From NCBI RefSeq assembly GCF_002303985.1, contig NW_019167893.1:18050329-18114328 (forward strand): 64,000 nt of DNA, written 5' to 3'. Below, in pieces: positions 1 to 10,919 of the stretch. This DNA is from Durio zibethinus (lineage: Eukaryota > Streptophyta > Magnoliopsida > Malvales > Malvaceae). Under the pieces are notes generated by a model. The model saw only the letters and a program-made list of their open reading frames with translations. It was not told the DNA's origin and made no database searches. The translations under genes and the position numbers were made by a program. Each line of letters opens with the position of its first letter. Position 1 is the stretch's first letter.

Positions 1-3
1 AAT

Positions 4-606
4 TGTTAGGACTATAGGGTTTAGCCCCATTATTTTGGACCAATCAAAGGCTATAGGCCTTAGTCTTTTTTCTATTGAGCCCTAGATAATAAATAAAAGA
101 GTGGGGGTTGTGTTTTTGGCATGGAATGATAAAGTGTGGAGTCAAAAAAGGGGAAAAAAAAGCTAAAAAAAAATAAAGAGAAAAGGAAAAAATGAGAGTT
201 AATTGAACAAAGTGGATCTGTAGTCGATTGATCTAAAATTTTATCAACAAGTTTATGATTTAGAGTTTTACATTTTGAATGGTGAAGATCTAGTTTAAAG
301 CTTTTTAGAAACAAATCTAGGATGTATTTTTTGAGTCATCTATTTGGTAAGATTTCTCCAATTGTCTTTCTAGTTGTTGATTAGCCGCAGTTTTAGCTAA
401 AGGAGAATTTTTTATATTCATTATTTGATGGTGGAGATTTTTCTGATAATTCATGATTTTTTCCCTCTACATTTGAGGGTTTTTTACGTAAATCTTCATA
501 TGCTTTATTTTTTCTGCATTTTGGATAATTTATTCTTGTCTATTACTGTAGGTTTATTATGATATATTACTTTTGTATTATTGTGTTTATTGTTTCAGGT
601 CTAACA
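4..606 (+). mobile_element. Copia-type LTR (solo or terminal copy)
   Basis: The segment begins TGTTAGGAC and ends GGTCTAACA, matching the short terminal inverted repeat of an LTR. Its body follows the usual order of Ty1/copia LTRs: a start that reads on to TTTAGCCC and GGACCAATCA, a stretch of A/G-rich leader, and a 3' part with TTTTTTCCCTC and a TTACGTAAATC block. A diverged relative lies at about 52540-52990. No primer-binding site follows position 606; the next bases are an exon-like fragment of another gene. Positions 1-3 (AAT) do not match the bases after the LTR (CTTTT), so no target duplication can be shown. It may be a solo LTR, or the 3' LTR of an element that lies to the left of the window. 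Confidence 0.6.
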
Positions 607-792
607 CTTTTTGCAGTAGCCTTGGCAGCTCGTTGTGCCTCTTGCAAGGCACATCTTTTAGCTTTAGAAGTTTTCTCTTTAAATGGCTTTGAATTAGTAG
701 GTCGTTCATTTTGCAATTCAACTGATGCTTCACCAACCTTTTTTGCAGTCAAAATTTCCCCTTTAGCTAGTAAATGCTTTAATTTCGCATTT
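607..792 (-). pseudogene. eIF2B delta-like exon fragment cut by LTR
   Basis: Read on the minus strand, the segment is open for about 62 codons behind a possible splice acceptor (AG at 794-793). It encodes a lysine/alanine-rich peptide containing ALQEAQRAAKA. That motif resembles the basic linker in the N-terminal part of plant eIF2B delta, a subunit of the guanine-nucleotide exchange factor for translation initiation factor eIF2; this is recognition from memory of the family. One position in the KxKRxALQEAQ motif is cysteine where a basic or small residue is more usual. The frame runs straight into the inverted-repeat end of the copia LTR at 606, so the exon has no proper donor here. The rest of the gene would lie beyond position 1 or is lost. 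A captured gene fragment is an alternative. Confidence 0.38.
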
Positions 793-1952
793 CTTTAGAA
801 TGAAAAAAATAAACAAATAATAATCTAAAAGTTTATTTTTATAGAAAATAAAGAAAATATGCTAAAAGAAAGAATAAAAATATATACATAAAAATTAATA
901 AAATAAACTTGAAGACCATAATATAAGAAGTTGATGAAAGTTATAAAAAAGCAAAATAAGTAAGGATATTGGTTTGGGTTTAATGAAAAACTAAATATTA
1001 ACACTACTTATCAAGGTTATAATGTATTTTTAAAAATTAAAGAAAATGATAAAAATATAAATATCATTTTATACTCAAAAACTTTTTACTATTTTCTTTT
1101 TCTTAACTTTTTCTCTAATTTGAGGTAATTAAAAAATGAAATTTTTGAGTAAAAGGGGTGGATGTCAACCTTTTTCCTTTTTTTTTATTTTAATTTAAAA
1201 TGAAAGCTAAATAAATGAGAGGTTTCTTGTTTCCTTTATTTTCCTTTCCTTTCCCTCACCTACTCTTAATCCAATATAAGCTAAATATTTTCCATTTTCG
1301 GTCATTCATTATTGTGCTACAAAACCCTTTTTTCCAATAACGGTATTTGTATAAACCAAATTACTACTTTCCTATTTATTTGAAAGAACTCAATATTTAT
1401 GAAATTACAAGTTATAATGATAATCAAGTATCATATCCATAAATAAAAAATTAATAAATAATAAAAAAATGAACAATTAAAACATAGACAAATTTAATAT
1501 AAAGTTGAACCAAGCCACACACATGGGACATAACAAACCAATCAAAATATAACCAGACAAATCCAACATAAAATTAATCTAACACATAATTGGTCTTAAA
1601 GTAAGATGTGCTAGAAGGGATTAATAGCACTTTTTACTATGAACAAAATATAAGTGCTACAAACTTAATCAAATAAAAGTTTAGAATAGAGAAAAACTAA
1701 CCAAATTGTTGTTATTGATGGAAGATGATGATGCACTATGATAAAGAGTGGTTTGACATTCCTTGACCTAAGTCCACTTCTTTAACAAGCCTTACCAAGG
1801 ATGTGTAAATCAATAATTTCATGAAATTCCAGCTTCCACTAAACTTCTACAACAGTGAGTTAATCATATGCTCAAAATAGAATACAAACTCTCACCTAAA
1901 GATTAAAAACACCTAACCTAATTGAGTAAATCCCAGCTCAACCTCTAACCCC
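793..1952. other. AT-rich stretch without a recognised gene
   Basis: No open frame of useful length and no recognisable protein similarity on either strand. The sequence is A/T-rich with poly-A and poly-T runs. It could hold the intron next to the eIF2B delta-like fragment, but nothing confirms that. Confidence 0.5.
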
Positions 1953-4377
1953 TATAGACACCCAATTTTGTACGGCCCGACACGAATTTGTTCAATTTTT
2001 TTATACTCAATTTGCGTGTTCTCATTTTAGTTATTTGGATTTGTTTGAACTTGTTCAGAATCGGTCATGTTTAATTGTATGATTATTATTATTATTATTA
2101 TTAATTTAATTAATTGAAAAATTACAAATAAATACAAATAAATAAATAAATTATTATTACAATTAAGTAAAAAAAAAGAGAAAACAAACAAAAATACAAA
2201 AGAAAAACAAAATCAGCAACAATCAATAGTCGGTAACCACTACCTTACACACTGCCTAACCTTCATAGTCCTTGCAACATCCTACAATTTTGTCCTTTAT
2301 GGAGATTCACAGATTAAAAACCAAGAGCACCCTTTGTCACCAGTCTCCATAGCCTCTGCAATAAAGACAAACCCTCTTTACCCTTGCCTATACCCCTTTA
2401 ACTCACCTTCAACAAACCACCCATTAGAACACCCATCTCGATCCCAAGCAACAAAAATCACTCAAGCCACTGACCGTTGCACCTAGCCTTTACGCAAACT
2501 ACACCAGCCTTTCACCCATGCTCATTTCACTATTCCAAAACCCCTATCCTACACCTTCAATCAGCATACCTAGCCTTTGCTCGAAAGCTCCTACACATTT
2601 CCTTACACCAAATCCCTAGACTCATTTGACCTAGCATTTTTTTTTTCAAGTTTATTTGAATTGTTTGAATTTTTTTGGATTAATGTTTGAATTCTAGAAA
2701 TTCTGGAATTTCTAGCTTGAATATTTGAATTTTTTGTTAAATTTTGGGTTTTTTTCTAAGTGGATTTGAATTCTGGTAATTTTTGGGTTTTACATGAATT
2801 TTTCAATGAGGCTTTGAAGATTTAGACAAGGTTCATGGCAGCTGGAGGTATTGGTGGTGGCCATTTTCTGGGTTCATTCAATTTCCTAGGAAGGTTTAAA
2901 CTTTCAAGTAACCAGTTGAATTTTTTGACATCGAAATTTGTAAAATTGGTTGGAATTTGGGGGGGAGTTTGAATTTCACAGTTGAACTTTAAAGGGAAAG
3001 AGGAAAAAATTTCTGCTAGAGAGAGAAAAAAAGTTTGAAGTTCAAAAGGCTTACAAATTGGCATTTATAATAGAATCAAAATGATAGCGTTTTGGGAAGC
3101 CAAGATTTGCGTGAACCCACATATGACCCATGCTCTAACTCGACTTGAAACCCATTCGACTCGTAGGTTTTTTTCTTTGTTTATTTTTTTTGTTTGATTT
3201 TTTAATTTTATTTTTTAGTTTCATTTTTTAATATTTATTATTTTAAATGGTTGATTGAATTAATGTGGTGAGAAAAGAAAAAGAAAAAATTAGTTTATTT
3301 TTGCATGATATTTTTATGAGTTAAATATATTTGCATGACTTTTTTATATCTAATTACATGTTTTTATATTTATTATGTGATTTATTAAATATATTTTGCA
3401 TAATTACATGATTATATGTAATTGCATGATAATTAATATATTTACATGATATTATATATTATTGCATGATATTTATACTATTGCACTATTTGCATGATAA
3501 TTTTTATTTATTTTAATTGATTTTTGTTTCCTCAAAATAAAAAAAAAAGGATTTTAAAAATAAATTCATGAGTCTCACCAAACTATTAAAGGATTTGTTT
3601 TTATGAATTCTACAAAAATTTAAGAATTTCATAACCAAATTTTTGTGAAAAAAATAATTTACATAAAATCTTACCAACATATTGGAAGATAATCTTTGAC
3701 AAAAAATCTTACATGCATATTGGAAGATATTTTTAAAAATAAATTATTTTGATAAAAATAGATTGTGAATCTTGGATTATGGAATTACTAAGAGCGTTGC
3801 AAATAGCAATATCTATGTAAATTCCTATGTGAGAAAATCTTTCTTAAATTTTATTAATATATTAGAGAATTTAGATAAGAATTTTCGATACCAAGGTTTT
3901 AAATTACATTATCACAAATAAATTTTTTTTTACAAAAAAATTAAAATAAATACGATAATTTAACCTTTTCAGAGTAAGACACTAGTTTCTATGAATACTA
4001 ATGAGATAAAAAAATTATCTTAAATTACTAGCAAACTTTTAGAATAATTTTAAAATTAATTTTAAATAATTAAATTATTTGGTAAAATTACAAAGATATT
4101 TTATGGCTTGGATAATTTGAAATCAAATTAGTATCATTTTTTAGATAGGTGTTAGGAGGGTACTATAACCTTTCCATGCATAATTGTACTCCTGAACCTA
4201 AAATCTAATTTGATGTACTAGAATCTATCATTTAAAGATACTCAAATAAAGTTTGGGTCTTCTATTTAAAGTAGGACAGATTCAGTTAGGTAGTCAATCG
4301 TACTAAATAAAAAAATTAGTGGTAACTCTTTAAAGTCTATATCTAGTGATAGGTCTAGAGATCTATACATTTTGACA
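1953..4377 (+). mobile_element. Degraded Ogre/Tat-type LTR, plus orientation
   Basis: The left end reads TATAGACACCCAATTTT, a mutated form of the TGTAGACACCCAATTTG start of the Ogre LTRs further right when those are read on the minus strand. The right end (about 4150-4377) aligns in order with the reverse complement of 8337-8560: GGGTACTATAACCTTTCC, a GGTAGTCAATCGTACT block, TTAGTGGTAACTC, and a terminal TTTTGACA. The length, about 2.4 kb, fits the 1.9-2.0 kb Ogre LTRs plus small insertions. No primer-binding site follows and the flanking 5-mers (ACCCC, ATCGA) do not match. It is a heavily decayed solo or orphan LTR, older than the Ogre element at 8337-39543. Confidence 0.62.
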
Positions 4378-4419
4378 ATCGATCCCAGCTCAATCCCAAT
4401 TTGCAAAAAAATCACCCTT

Positions 4420-6278
4420 TATTGGATCGCGATGAATTAAAATTCTTCAAATATGGATTGTTTCGGCATTTACATTAATTAGCACATTTTATAGCAAAAA
4501 AATTTTAAATTAAGAAACACAAAAAATGTTGAAACAAAAAAAAAAAAACCAAACAGATGTGCTACATAGACATCTCCATTGGCCTCTTTTTTTTTTAACA
4601 AAATTAATTTCATAAAAAGGCATTAAAAATAAAAAACATAAAAATTCAAAAAATAAATTTAAAAGGAAAAAGGAAAAAAGTTCATTGAGGTATATATACA
4701 CATCCCAATTGAGTTTAAAATATTATTTTTTAAAAATTAAAGCATTAAATAATAATTTGATTAATTAAAAAAAAAAAGAACTTCAAGGTGATATGTCGAC
4801 ATTAAAATTGAATTTAAAATGTTAATATGTTAAATTAATGTATAAAATAATAACTTTATTAATATAATACATATATATAAATATAAAATTAACTAGATAA
4901 TATATATATATATATATTATTTATACCACGTCGTGGCTTGGGATAAAACACTTTAAATTAACTTTTGACTCGTCCTTAATTTTTTCTAAAAAAATGACCT
5001 GACTTGATTTGATATAGAATTTTTTTACAAAAATGTTCATATCGAATTAAGACCAATAAAAAACTATCGGATATTGATTGTTTTGCTACCAATATTGACC
5101 GGCTAATTTTATTGTAAAATTGATCTAATTTTAAAAAAATAAAAAAAGTACGAAAAAAAATAAACAAATGGGGTGTTATATGGATATTTGCATTGACATT
5201 TTTTTCTTATAAAGTTTATTTAATAAAAATAAATAAATAAATAACAAAAAACAAAAAAAAGAGAATCATCCCCTATCGGATTGAGTTAGATTGAAATACA
5301 TTAGATACGGATTATTTTGATATTTCTATTTATCGACTCTTTTTGTTACAAAATTTATGTAATTTGAAAAACAAAAAAAGAAAGAGAAAAAAATTAAATT
5401 GGGGTAGCACGTGGACAACTTCATTGGGTTTTTTAACAAATTCATCTAAATTTTAAAAAATTAAAAAAAGTAGAAGAAAAAGAAACATAAGGTGTCACGT
5501 CAATGCCATAAATGAAGGTAAAATAAAAGTCAAAATTAGAAAAATTTATATAATAGATAGATGGATGGATATATGAATTACATCTTATTAATATATAAAT
5601 AAAGTATTTTGTTAAATTAAGATATTAAATGATAACTTTATTACTATAATAACATATAAATATAAAATAAAATAATTAATTAAAAATATAATTATATATA
5701 TATACTCAGGGTAAGACAAAAGACCCTAAACCTACCTTTAGCCCAATCTTGATTTTTAAAAACGAAAAACCTCAATCCTATTTTGATTTTTTAAAAATCA
5801 ACATATAATAGATCAAACTGAATAGAAAACAATGAGATATGGATTTTTTTATCATCCTTACATTTATTAACTTTTTTCCTTACAAAATTAGATCTAATTT
5901 AAAAAGTCAATTTTTTTTAAAAAAGAAATAACAAGAAAAAAAGAAAAGAAAAAAAAATCAAATAGGGATGACACATGAATTTATTAAATTAAAGTATCAA
6001 ATAATAATTTTATTAAAATAATATATATAAATATAAAATTAAATGAGTAATATAACATATATTTACATATACACGAATGGGACAAAGCACTATAAACTCG
6101 TATTTGACTTGACTTTAGTTTTTGAAAAAAACTCAACCTAATCTCAAATTAAAAAAACTCACCTATTAGATATAGAAGAATAAAAAATCATCAGATACAA
6201 ATTGTTTTGTCATATATACCTTTATTGATATTTTAAAAAAAAAATTGTGTACCAATTTCTTTTGGTGCAAAAATTATC
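4420..6278. repeat. Degenerate interspersed/tandem AT-rich repeats
   Basis: A loose module recurs at least five times, near 4430-4600, 5070-5210, 5310-5440, 5830-5980 and 6180-6320. It contains a GGATATGGATTGTTTTG-like block, a TTACAAAATT-TATCTAATTT block, an A-rich tract, a GGGGTGxCACATGGACA-like block and then CATTG before a T run. Between modules lie related blocks with ACTTTTGACT or GGxTAAGACAAA and short (TA)n tracts near 4898-4920, 5694-5702 and 6056-6064. Spacing is irregular and similarity is poor. No protein-coding frame is supported. Confidence 0.45.
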
Positions 6279-6480
6279 TAGTTATATAAAAAAAAAGTGT
6301 AAAGGAAAAATGAAATAGGATGCCATGTATACACATTCGTTGTATTTTCTTTTTCAAAAGATAATCTAATTTGAAAAAATAAAAAGAAAAAAAAACTAAA
6401 AATAGGGAAAAATAAAAATAAAAAATGCAAAAAGTTGACTTATCATATGACATCAATAATGATGGGCATTTCTTGAAAAA

Positions 6481-7455
6481 TTAATATCATGGATTTTACA
6501 AATTCATAAAATTCATAAATTGCAAATTCAAGGAGTTCTATGTAGAAGCATAGACATTGGATCATTATGGATGACATGGCAACAAGTGCAATCTCATTGG
6601 CTAAGAGATATGATTGGGACTCTTATATGGCATGATGACATGCCAAAAGAAAGATTAAAAGTCAAAATTTTAAAGTTTGAATTTTCAAGAACTTTTCAAG
6701 AAGAGCCAAATATGAGAAGGCTGGAGATTTAAATTTGAATAGGTGCCCCATGATCTTATCAATTGATAGAATTTTAAATCACTTCAAAGAAAAGTCAAAA
6801 TAACACTTTGATAATGAATTTAGCCAGGATTCAATCTTAATATATTTGAATTTAGAAAAGATTATGTCTAGATACATTTTTTTAGAGAAGTTTCACTTTA
6901 ATTAAAAACAAAAAGACTTCAAGATCAGAAAAATTCAAGGTTGCCATATTAGATTATGACTCCCTGTAACCATTTTCTATAAATACCTAGTTTTAGGCTT
7001 TAGAAGAAAAAAACTAAGGTTTGGGTGGCATTCTAACATGAAGTAGTTCTTATTTTCTTTTTGTTTTCTTATTCTTTGCTTTCCATGTTTTCAAGCTTTT
7101 TTTAAGTTATTTTAAGTTTATGCAAAGTTCAATTTAAGTTTTCTTTTAAATTCAAGTTTTATTTCTTTTCAATTCTAGTTTAAAGCTTTCTTAATTCAAG
7201 TTCTTGCTTTCTATGCATTTTAAATTCGCTATTATGATTTAAAATTCATTTTTTATGTAAACAAAGTTTTTCACATGTTGATTTTACTTTAAATTGCTGA
7301 ATTGCTTTTTATCTTTAAAGTTGATTTAGTTTGATGCATTCTAAATTTTATTTTTTTGAATATAACTAAAGGTGCACAATATCAACACTTAGTTCTTTAC
7401 TTATCACTCTATTGCTTGATTTCAATTCTATGCAGTTGCACATTTGCACTCATTA
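6481..7455 (+). mobile_element. Left LTR of the outer LARD-like element (copy A)
   Basis: It aligns over its whole length with 42010-42946 at roughly 80% identity. Shared blocks include GGAGTTCTATGTAGA, GATCATTATGG, CAATCTCATTGG, TTTTCTATAAATAC followed by TAGTTTTAGGCT, and TATAACTAAAGG near the end. The first ~330 bp of the right LTR have no counterpart here, so this LTR is 5'-truncated. TTTTCTATAAATAC holds a TATA-like box. After the end, TTTTTGGC may be what is left of a tRNA-Asp-type primer-binding site, but the rest of the site is missing. Confidence 0.68.
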
Positions 7456-8331
7456 AATTTTTGGCTTGAGGATTGAAGAAGAAAATTTAATATTGATACT
7501 TATGCACTTTTTTTTATTTAAAATTTTTTTCTCTTGTCATAATCTATTTTTTTCTGTTTTATGTCAAGATTCTATTCATATGAGATCGGGAACCATAGGA
7601 ACTATGCTGCACCCTACTTAAAGAATTCCTAACCTTAATGGCCATCTATGACCTTAAAGTCTAAACAAGCTACTAGTGGGTCGAATTTAAATGCCTTTAA
7701 TGTTATAACTTCACATGTAGCTATTCTAGTTAATAAGATAGATTCCATTAGTGCTAACTATGATTCTAATCGTATCCATTCATTCTAGAACCAATATGAT
7801 GTTTATGGTGGGGATTACTTTAGTAATAGGTGATTTGTAGTTAATAGTCAAACTTTTATTCAAACACCTACACTCAGGTTAAGACAGTTATCATAATTAC
7901 TTTTGGGACAATAATCAAAGGTAATCTTTTAGTTCAATAACTATGTTTAACCTGACTTATCCTATTGAGCCTTTATACCTTTCACCACCACAATATTCTT
8001 ATCTTACACAATATTACCCACTATTATCCCAATATCACCCCTCATTTCAAGAAAAGTAACCTTCATTGGAAGAGGTTTTAAACCAAATCCTTTAAAATTA
8101 GACCGCCTTCACTTTTGAAAATCAGGTTTAGAATTATATAGCCTCTTTTAAAACCCTTGAGATATAGGTTGAACAGTTAGTAAATACCCTCACCATAAAC
8201 TTTCAAAAAACTTTACCTAAAAATATCAAATCTAACACATTATGGGAAGGTGAGGAGTATTATAAGAAGCAACCGATAAAGAAAGATAACGATAAGAATA
8301 GTAATCATAGTAAGGATAATAGGGGAAGATA
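7456..8331 (+). mobile_element. Internal region of outer LARD-like element, left part (copy A)
   Basis: It lies between the left LTR and the Ogre insertion point. A short frame from about 7561 starts with an RFYSYEIGNH-like peptide but is soon broken by stops, so no gag can be claimed. The frames look like a decayed, non-autonomous internal region. The bases ATATT at 8332-8336 are the left target duplication of the Ogre element. Confidence 0.5.
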
Positions 8332-8336
8332 ATATT

Positions 8337-10376
8337 TGTCATAACGTTTAGATCCGGGGATCTATCGCTAGATATTGACTTTTAGGGAGTCACCACCAAT
8401 CTTTTTTATCTAGGTGCGATTGACCACCTAAAGAATCTGTCATTTGAGGGAACACCTAAGTTTAAAGGTCTTTAAAAGAATAGATTCAGGTCTACTAATC
8501 AGAACAGGGTTCGAGAGTTCGGTTACGTGTGAGGAAGGTTATAGCACCCTCACAACGCCCATCAAAAGATGGTACCAGCTAAAATTTCTGTTATCCAATG
8601 AGCCTTAAAATTTTATCGAGTGATTAATTATTGGAAATTATTCTCAATTGACTATAATACTTTTAGCAGAAAATTGAAAAAATTCTCTCACTTAAGAGTA
8701 TGCAAGAAAAATTACTATTTCACTTGCAAAGGCTCCGTCGTCGAATTATTTTAAAAAAAATCAAAATCAAAATTAAATAAAAAAGAAAGAAATGATGATT
8801 GTTCTTGTGCAGGAAAAATTGATGCTTTCAACTTTTCCCCAAAAATTGATTTTTTGAAATTGATTTTTTTAAGGAAAATTGATACTTTCAACTTTTCCCA
8901 AAAAAATTTTTTTTTTTTGAAAATTTTGATTTTTAAGGAAAATTGATACTTTTACTTTCTTCAAAAATATTTTTGGGAAACTTTGATTTTCAAAGAAAAT
9001 TGATACTTTCAAGGAAATTGATACTTTCAACTTTTCCCCAAAAATATATATTTTTTATTTTTATTTAAAGAAAATTAAATAATAAAATAAAATAAAAATG
9101 AAAATAAAAAATAAAATAAAGAAAGTAAAACAAAAATAAAAATAAAATAAAGATAAAAAGATATTAAATAAAACCTAATCTAATAAATAAAAAAAATTCA
9201 AAAAAAAAAAAACCTGGAGCGGCTCGGTGTATGGCTAATCTCGGTTCGGCTCAAAAAAGAGAAAACAGCTCGGAGAAGCGGCTCGAAACCTTGGCTCGAC
9301 TCGGTTATCGGCTCAGAGGGAGAGACACGCGCGGGTTAGAAAGCGGGTCGACGCTTGGGTCGGGTTGGATCTCGGCAAAACGCGCGGATCCTCTAGGTCA
9401 CTTAAGGTAAAAACGACGTCATTTTGGGAGGGTATATAAGGCTCTTTCCTCTGTTTTTTGACAGAAAGCTCTTCCCCTTTCTCTCTCTTCTTCCTTTTTC
9501 TCCCGTTTCTCTCTAAACAGCTGAAGAACTCATATTGAAGATTCACCAGATTTTGAGATTTTTCGTCGAAATCTTAGTTTTTCATCGAAAGTTCATCGAA
9601 AATTCATCGATTTTTGGGATTCTTCGTCGAAAACTGGGCAGCTCGTTGAAAACTTCAAGGTTGGCCAGAATTTTCACCGAAAAATGTAACTTTCGCTAGA
9701 AAATTCAACCGGAATCTAGAATTTTTCAAAAATTCCCAGAAAAAAAATGCCAAAAATCTTCAAAAAATTTTTGCTAATTCCCAGAATCCTTCTAAACCTT
9801 TTCTTAGCTTTCTATACGCCTCTTTTCTCTCAAATCAGTAGCTTTGCTCATTGTTTTTTTTTTTCTGTGTATCATGTTCTGTTCCAGAGGGTCCTTTTTA
9901 TAGGGATTGATCAAGAGTTTCTGATCAATCCTAATTCTTCTTTGGACAGGGATTCAATCTTTGAATTCAATCTGGACTCTTCTGATTGAATCCCAATCCA
10001 ATCTCCAGCCAAGTAAATCAAAAAAAGAAATAAAAAAATGAAAAATACAAAAAATCAAAAGAAAATAAATAAGATAAATCAAAAAAATTAACAGATAATT
10101 AAAATTAAATAACAGATAATACATAATCTGATATACATAAATTTTAACAAGAAAAAAATAATAATAAAGATATCTACATATTAATAAATACATAAATACC
10201 TAAAATATATATAAAATAATATAAATAAAATAAAATTAAAATAAAATAAAAATGTAAAATACAATAAAAATAAAAATAAAAATAAAAATAAAAATAAAAA
10301 TAAGAATAAAAAAATGGACTTACCCATTTGGACCAGGCCCAATTGATACGGGCCTGGACCAAATTAGGTGTCTACA
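8337..10376 (-). mobile_element. Ogre 3' LTR, copy A
   Basis: On the plus strand it begins TGTCATAACG and ends GTGTCTACA, so on the sense strand it runs TGTAGACACC to CGTTATGACA. It contains a tandemly repeated block (AAAATTGATACTTTCAACTT) at about 8810-9040, A-rich simple repeats near 9060-9200 and 10205-10310, and an ACGACGTCATTTT core near 9414. It is about 92% identical to the 5' LTR at 37619-39543 over the part I compared. The open frames inside it, for example at 9747-9989, are chance frames. Confidence 0.9.
9433..9440 (+). promoter_or_regulatory. TATA box-like element, antisense to Ogre
   Basis: TATATAAG lies in GC-richer surroundings just downstream of an ACGACGTCATTTTGGG block. A long pyrimidine-rich stretch follows (9441-9525), as in plant 5' leaders. 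It points along the plus strand, against the element's own genes. The same arrangement occurs at 19406-19413 and at 38633-38640, where the ACGT palindrome is intact (ACGACGTCGTTTT). Function is inferred only. Confidence 0.35.
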
Positions 10377-10514
10377 GCTACCCCTCTTTACACATTTTCT
10401 GTGTTTGGTCCAGGCCCAATTGATTCAGGCCTGAACCAAATTGGGTGTCTACAGCTGCCCCTCTTTGCACATTTTCTGTGAAACAGAAATTGTGCAAAGA
10501 CGTAGACACCTAAT
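10377..10514 (-). repeat. Duplicated polypurine tract and hairpin at LTR boundary (copy A)
   Basis: Two LTR-end/polypurine junctions lie 77 bp apart: GTGTCTACA then GCTACCCCTCTTT at 10376/10377, and GTGTCTACA then GCTGCCCCTCTTT at 10453/10454. On the sense strand the tracts read AAAGAGGGG. The second junction sits in a near-palindrome (10441-10513): outer arms TTGGGTGTCTAC and GTAGACACCTAA, inner arms CTTTGCACATTTTCTGT and ACAGAAATTGTGCAAAG, with one mismatch in each pair and a GAA loop. The same structure is at 20350-20487. Confidence 0.75.
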
Positions 10515-10585
10515 CAAGACTAAACTCGACCTTTTTACTTTTCATTTTTTTTTTGTTTTTTTATTTTTTTTTGTTTTTGATCAAA

Positions 10586-10919
10586 GCTCCTCTAAACAGA
10601 GGCTCAACGACTTTGAAAAGTAAATGGCTCCTCTAATCAGAGGCTCAATGACTTTGAAAAAATAAATTGCTCCTCTAAACAGAGGCACCACGACTTTGGA
10701 AAGTAAATTGCTCCTCTAAACAAAGGCACCACAACTTTGAAAAAGTAAATTGCTCCTCTAAACAGAGGCACCATGACTTTTGAAATGTAAATTGCTCCTC
10801 TAAACAGAGGCACCATGACTTTTGAAATGTAAATTGCTCCTCTAAACACAGGCACCACGACTTTGAAAAAGTAAATTGCTCCTCTAAACAGAGGTACCAC
10901 GACTTTGGAAAAGTAAATT
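10586..10919 (-). repeat. 42-bp tandem repeat array in Ogre 3' region (copy A)
   Basis: Eight units of about 42 bp, each starting GCTCCTCTAAACAGAGGC or close to it, followed by ACCACGACTTTGAAAAAGTAAATT-like sequence, plus a partial ninth unit. Each unit contains the small inverted repeat CCTCT-AAAC-AGAGG. The array lies between integrase and the 3' LTR, the place where Ogre-type elements are known to carry variable tandem repeats. Open frames across it only reflect the repeat period. Confidence 0.88.

Noticed and set aside
1932..4393. CCCAGCTCAA near both ends of the old Ogre-type LTR, as a possible target duplication
   Set aside because: The two copies do not touch the LTR ends and Gypsy target duplications are 5 bp; probably coincidence.
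8500..8530. GGGTTCGAGAGTTC as a tRNA T-arm
   Set aside because: No acceptor stem or anticodon arm around it; it is conserved only as part of the Ogre LTR.
9747..9989. Open frame with a hydrophobic stretch in the Ogre LTR (also near 19720 and 38782)
   Set aside because: It lies inside a non-coding LTR, has no domain, and its frame is not kept between the LTR copies.
10586..10919. Short regular repeats resembling a CRISPR array
   Set aside because: There are no unique spacers, the units are contiguous, and the context is a plant retrotransposon.
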